Of a stretch of 9,730 nt of DNA, positions 6,421 to 9,730 are shown in pieces. The notes under the pieces were generated by a model. The model did not search any database, was not told the origin of the DNA, and saw only the letters and a program-made list of their open reading frames with translations. The DNA comes from Alphaproteobacteria bacterium (GTDB lineage Bacteria; Pseudomonadota; Alphaproteobacteria; Rhizobiales; Xanthobacteraceae). Position 1 is the first letter of the stretch; every line of letters begins with the position of its first letter. The DNA is taken from positions 1 to 9,730 of the forward strand of contig VAZS01000032.1 in the NCBI GenBank assembly GCA_005884855.1, in the 5' to 3' direction. The position numbers and the translations under genes are program-made.

Positions 6421-6435
6421 CGTAACGGGCGTCCC

Positions 6436-7362
6436 ATGAAAGTCTATCTTGCACAGCCGCGCGGATTTTGCGCCGGCGTGGTGCGTGCGATCGAGATCGT
6501 CGAGCGCGCGCTGGAGAAGTACGGCCCCCCGGTCTATGTGCGGCATGAGATCGTCCATAACAAGTACGTGGTGGAAAGCCTGAAAAACAAGGGTGCTATC
6601 TTCGTCGAAGACCTGTCCGAAGTGCCTCCCTTGGCCGTGACGGTGTTCAGCGCCCATGGCGTCGCCAGGAGCGTCGAAGAGGAAGCCGCGGCCCGCGGAC
6701 TGCCGGTCCTCAATGCCACCTGCCCCTTGGTGACCAAGGTCCATAATCAGGGCAAGCGCTACATGTCGAAAGGAAGGGCCTTGATCCTGGTCGGCCATGC
6801 CGGCCATCCCGAAGTCGAGGGAACCATGGGCCAGGTTCCCGGCCCGGTCCACCTGGTCCAGAACGTCGATGATGTTGCCGCATTAACCCTGCCTGCCGAC
6901 ACTCCCGTTGCTTACATTACCCAGACCACCCTCAGCGTGGACGACACAAAGGACATAATTGGCGCCCTTCAGCAGCGTTTTACCGATATTCAAGGCCCGG
7001 ACATCCGGGATATCTGCTATGCGACACAAAACCGCCAATCTGCGGTAAGGGACCTCAGCAAGCTGGTGGACGTCATCCTGGTGGTGGGGGCCACCAATAG
7101 TTCCAACTCGAACAGGCTTCGCGAAATCGGCACCGAAGTCGGGGTCGCGAGTTACCTGATTGCCGACGGCAGCGAGCTGAATCCGGATTGGCTGAGGAAC
7201 GCCAAGGCGGTGGGCATAACGGCGGGCGCCTCGGCGCCCGAAGTTCTGGTCGACGACGTGATCGATGCCTTGAGACGTATCTGCCCGGTATCGGTTTCGG
7301 TGCTGCCGGGGCGTGAAGAAAACATCGAGTTCCGCCTTCCGGCCGAGTTGACGGCAGGCTGA
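6436..7362 (+). CDS. ispH: 4-hydroxy-3-methylbut-2-enyl diphosphate reductase IspH (LytB)
   Basis: This is the last enzyme of the MEP pathway. It reduces HMBPP to IPP and DMAPP with a [4Fe-4S] cluster in the cytoplasm and so supplies the units for squalene. The 308-aa protein has the three cluster cysteines: Cys12 (PRGFCAGV), Cys96 ([10 protein letters not shown]) and Cys194 (ICYATQNR). The substrate pocket is also intact: His41, His74 (SAHGV), His124 and Glu126 ([11 protein letters not shown]), SSNSNRL (222-228) and Ser266 (AGASAPE). I start at the ATG 6436 because the family's N-terminus begins there; an in-frame GTG at 6418 would add six residues, and neither start has a clear ribosome site. 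hpnH follows 27 bases on, so the two are probably one operon. The location suggests a copy dedicated to hopanoid supply, perhaps beside a housekeeping ispH elsewhere. Confidence 0.93.
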   Translation: MKVYLAQPRGFCAGVVRAIEIVERALEKYGPPVYVRHEIVHNKYVVESLKNKGAIFVEDLSEVPPLAVTVFSAHGVARSVEEEAAARGLPVLNATCPLVTKVHNQGKRYMSKGRALILVGHAGHPEVEGTMGQVPGPVHLVQNVDDVAALTLPADTPVAYITQTTLSVDDTKDIIGALQQRFTDIQGPDIRDICYATQNRQSAVRDLSKLVDVILVVGATNSSNSNRLREIGTEVGVASYLIADGSELNPDWLRNAKAVGITAGASAPEVLVDDVIDALRRICPVSVSVLPGREENIEFRLPAELTAG

Positions 7363-7389
7363 TCCTCGTTAGGTCCAGAAAGAAAAATA

Positions 7390-8538
7390 ATGGCAATACC
7401 GTTCTTCAAGGAAATGCGTATCGGCAGCTATCTCATCAAGCAGAAGCTGCTGGGCCGGAAACGCTACCCGCTGGTGCTGATGCTGGAGCCTCTGTTCCGC
7501 TGCAACCTCGCATGCGTCGGCTGCGGAAAAATCGACTATCCGGACGCGATCCTCAATCGCCGCATGTCGGCGCAGGAATGCTGGGATGCCGCCGACGAGT
7601 GTGGCGCGCCGATGGTGGCGATACCAGGCGGCGAGCCGCTGATCCACAAGGAGATCGGCGAGATCGTGCGCGGTCTGGTCGCGCGCAAGAAGTTCGTCTC
7701 GTTGTGCACCAACGCGCTGCTGCTGGAAAAGAAGCTCGATCTGTTCGAGCCGTCGCCGTACCTGTTTTTCTCAGTGCATCTCGACGGCCTGAGGGAGCAC
7801 CACGACAAAGCCGTGTCCCAGAAGGGCGTGTTCGATCGCGCGGTTTCGGCGATCAAGGCGGCCAAGGCGCGAGGGTTCACCGTCAACGTCAACGCCACGA
7901 TCTTTGACGGTCACGCGGCGGAGGACATCGCCAGATTCCTCGACTTCACGACCGAACTGGGCGTCGGCGTCTCGATGTCACCGGGCTACGCCTATGAGCG
8001 CGCGCCCGATCAGGAGCACTTCCTCAACCGCACCAAGACCAAGAAGCTGTTCCGCGACGTGTTTGCGCTCGGTAAGGGCAAGAAGTGGAATTTCATGCAT
8101 TCCGGCCTGTTCCTGGACTTCCTGGCGGGCAATCAGAGTTACGAATGCACGCCATGGGGCATGCCCGCGCGTAACATCTTCGGATGGCAAAAGCCCTGCT
8201 ATCTGCTTGGCGAAGGCTACACCAAGACCTTCAAGGAGCTGATGGAAACCACAGACTGGGAAACTTACGGCACCGGCAAGTATGAGAAATGCGCCAACTG
8301 TATGGCGCATTGCGGCTACGAACCGACCGCGGCAGACGCAGCGTTCGCCAATCCGTTCAAGGCGCTTTGGGTGGCACTGCGTGGGGTGCGGACCAGCGGA
8401 CCGATGGCGCCTGAGATCAGTCTCGAAAATCAGCGGCCCGCTCAGTACATCTTCTCGGCCGAGGTGCAGAAGCGCCTCTCAGAGATCCGCCGTGACGAGG
8501 CCCTCGCCGCCCAGCAGAAAACCTCGACAGCCGCGTAG
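7390..8538 (+). CDS. hpnH: Hopanoid radical SAM protein HpnH (adenosylhopane synthesis)
   Basis: HpnH joins the 5'-deoxyadenosyl radical from SAM to hopene (diploptene), giving adenosylhopane, the first step in building the C35 side chain. The 382-aa protein has the radical SAM cluster motif CNLACVGC (Cys38, Cys42, Cys45), the GGEP motif (residues 80-83) that contacts SAM, and SVHLDG in the barrel. Its C-terminal part holds the cysteine group KCANCMAHCGYEP, preceded by ECTPWG and KPCYL, which may bind a further cluster or shape the active site. Length and N-terminus (AIPFFKEMRIGSYLIKQ) fit the family. The ATG at 7390 follows a purine-rich AGAAAGA. It is the second gene after ispH. Its last 60 bases overlap the hpnG 3' end on the other strand. 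No signal peptide is seen, so it is cytoplasmic or membrane-associated. Confidence 0.95.
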   Translation: MAIPFFKEMRIGSYLIKQKLLGRKRYPLVLMLEPLFRCNLACVGCGKIDYPDAILNRRMSAQECWDAADECGAPMVAIPGGEPLIHKEIGEIVRGLVARKKFVSLCTNALLLEKKLDLFEPSPYLFFSVHLDGLREHHDKAVSQKGVFDRAVSAIKAAKARGFTVNVNATIFDGHAAEDIARFLDFTTELGVGVSMSPGYAYERAPDQEHFLNRTKTKKLFRDVFALGKGKKWNFMHSGLFLDFLAGNQSYECTPWGMPARNIFGWQKPCYLLGEGYTKTFKELMETTDWETYGTGKYEKCANCMAHCGYEPTAADAAFANPFKALWVALRGVRTSGPMAPEISLENQRPAQYIFSAEVQKRLSEIRRDEALAAQQKTSTAA

Positions 8539-9213
8539 GCTGCGTAGCGCGCGATTGAAATCGATTCCGGTCGAGACCAGCGCGCGCAGCGTCATTGGAT
8601 TGCGCGCCACACCGCGCAGCACTTTACGTAGATCGATGTCGCCGTTCGGCTTGATCGCGGCCATCGCCAGCGGCGGCAACGCGCTGTTGGCGGGGTCGCT
8701 GATGACGCGAAGCGCCGCAAACGGAAGCCCGGATTCCTCGGCGTAAGCGGCTGCGATATGGCTTTCCATGTCGACGGCGGCGGCGCCGGTCTCTGAACGC
8801 AGCGCAGCCTTCAGCGCCCTGGCGGCGACCACCTGCTCCACGCCCGCAAGACCGCCTCTGACGACGCGGCTGCGCCCGAGCGCGACGCTGGTGATCAGCT
8901 CTTCATTCAGCGCCAGGCCAGCCAGCCAGCGCGCATCGCCGGCCAGGACCTCGGTCGCGACCACCACATCGCCGGATTTCAATGTCGGATCCAGCCCGCC
9001 GGCGACGCCGAAGCTGATGACGCCCCTGATGGTGGAAGGGTCAAACACGGTGAGCAGCGCCCGCAATTGCTGCGGATCGCTACTGCTGCAGATCACGGTC
9101 ATGCCAGGACCGGCCGCGATACGGGCCTCCTGCACCAAACCAGTCACAATGAGTACCGGCCGCGGATCAATTCGATTGCCCGCGGACAGACTCGCCCCCG
9201 CCCCCAAATTCAC
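8479..9213 (-). CDS. hpnG: Adenosylhopane nucleosidase/phosphorylase HpnG
   Basis: HpnG releases adenine from adenosylhopane to give ribosylhopane (or its phosphate), the step after HpnH. The 244-aa protein has the nucleoside phosphorylase/MTA-SAH nucleosidase fold: LIVTGLVQEARI near the N-terminus (residues 21-32), SFGVAGGLDP (67-76), GDVVVATEV (81-89), the VDMES substrate loop with Glu150 (147-151), and LRVISD with the catalytic-type Asp173. I start at the GTG 9213, which shares GTGA with the shc stop codon and has AGGGG seven bases upstream. The frame is open further up to 9537, but that part lies antisense-frame inside shc and is not family-like. The 3' end overlaps hpnH by 60 bases tail-to-tail, so the final ~19 residues are encoded opposite the HpnH C-terminus. 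Confidence 0.9.
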   Translation of the reverse strand: MNLGAGASLSAGNRIDPRPVLIVTGLVQEARIAAGPGMTVICSSSDPQQLRALLTVFDPSTIRGVISFGVAGGLDPTLKSGDVVVATEVLAGDARWLAGLALNEELITSVALGRSRVVRGGLAGVEQVVAARALKAALRSETGAAAVDMESHIAAAYAEESGLPFAALRVISDPANSALPPLAMAAIKPNGDIDLRKVLRGVARNPMTLRALVSTGIDFNRALRSLRGCRGFLLGGEGLVTADL

Positions 9214-9730
9214 ATTCCGACCCCTACCACCCTTGTGTTGGTGCTCCTCAAATTCCGATACCGCGCCAATGCCCAGAGCGGAAAGAACTTCGCATAGCCA
9301 TGATAGCGCAGATAAAATACCCGAGGAAAGCCTGTCGCCGTGAAACGTTGTTCGTCCCAAAGTCCTTTTTGGGTCTGTGTGGCTATTAGGTACTCTACGC
9401 CGCGGGCGACCGCTGGATGCCCGACCTCGCCCGCTGCCATCAAACCAAGCAAGGCCCATGCCGTTTGCGAAGCTGTGGTGGGGGCGGTTTCGTATCCACT
9501 GTAGTCGAGCCGATAGCTCCTGGCATCCTCGCCCCAACCGCCGTCGTCATTCTGGGTCGAGAGCAGCCACGCCGCCGCCTTGCGAATAACGGGATCCTGA
9601 TGATCGACGCCCGCGGCATTAAGGGCGCACAAGGCCGACCAGGTGCCGTAAATGTAATTCAGGCCCCAGCGGCCGTACCACGATCCCTCGGCGAGCTGCG
9701 TGCGGCGCAGATAAGCGACCCCGTCCGCCA
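9210..9730 (-). CDS. shc: Squalene-hopene cyclase, C-terminal part (cut by window edge)
   Basis: The enzyme cyclises squalene to hopene and hopanol at the inner membrane. Only the last ~172 residues are in the window; the start and the catalytic DXDD region lie beyond 9730. QW-type repeats are visible as GSWYGRWG, followed by NYIYGTWSA, then QNDDGGWGE and QTQKGLWDE. The end GFPRVFYLRYHGYAKFFPLWALARYRN is the standard cyclase C-terminus (first part FPRVFYLRYHGY near residue 140). A short tail, LRSTNTRVVGVGM, follows and contains the hpnG ribosome site on its coding strand. The stop TGA overlaps the hpnG GTG, so shc and hpnG are one transcript with coupled translation. The gene is also called hpnF. 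Confidence 0.95.
   Translation of the reverse strand, partial: ADGVAYLRRTQLAEGSWYGRWGLNYIYGTWSALCALNAAGVDHQDPVIRKAAAWLLSTQNDDGGWGEDARSYRLDYSGYETAPTTASQTAWALLGLMAAGEVGHPAVARGVEYLIATQTQKGLWDEQRFTATGFPRVFYLRYHGYAKFFPLWALARYRNLRSTNTRVVGVGM
9221..9225 (-). promoter_or_regulatory. Ribosome site for hpnG inside the shc 3' end
   Basis: On the minus strand AGGGG stands seven bases before the GTG at 9213. With the GTGA stop/start overlap, it fixes the hpnG start and implies translational coupling to shc. Confidence 0.65.

Noticed and set aside
9214..9537. Extension of HpnG upstream to an ATG at 9537
   Set aside because: It lies in another frame within the conserved shc coding sequence and is not family-like; the GTG at 9213 has a good ribosome site and overlaps the shc stop.

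Overview
The window looks like chromosome of a hopanoid-making alphaproteobacterium of the Bradyrhizobium/Rhodopseudomonas group. Three things suggest this. It carries an ordered hopanoid (hpn) gene cluster. Its GC-rich protein sequences resemble that group's. The first ~650 bases hold the short palindromic repeats typical of Bradyrhizobium intergenic DNA. The assignment rests on recognition by eye, not on a database search.

Layout. Bases 1-1058 have no convincing gene. They hold two copies of a composite inverted-repeat element (55-171 and 330-460), a different inverted repeat between them (195-283), a pair of 23-bp direct repeats bracketing the second composite copy, and a long palindromic arm pair at 544-653. 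A small DUF6894-type gene (1059-1304, +) follows, preceded by a good match to an EcfG general-stress promoter. It converges on hpnO (1465-2856, -), a class III aminotransferase. Across a 115-bp divergent promoter region lies a secreted DUF2147-type protein (2972-3616, +), whose 3' end overlaps the 3' end of hpnN (3584-6172, -), the RND-family hopanoid transporter. A 263-bp divergent region with a hairpin and a second EcfG-like promoter precedes ispH (6436-7362, +) and hpnH (7390-8538, +). hpnH overlaps tail-to-tail with hpnG (8479-9213, -). hpnG is translationally coupled to the 3' end of the squalene-hopene cyclase gene shc/hpnF (9210-9730, -), which is cut by the window edge.

How the genes work together. 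IspH supplies the C5 isoprenoid units from which squalene is made. Shc cyclises squalene to the hopene scaffold. HpnH adds the 5'-deoxyadenosyl group by radical SAM chemistry to give adenosylhopane. HpnG removes adenine to give ribosylhopane. HpnO leads to the aminated side chain (aminobacteriohopanetriol). HpnN moves hopanoids from the inner towards the outer membrane. The pathway itself is known. The less explained items are the exported DUF2147 protein lodged between hpnO and hpnN, the EcfG-like promoters, the tandem 13-mer in the hpnO/DUF2147 promoter region, and the covarying GAAA-loop hairpins in the repeats.
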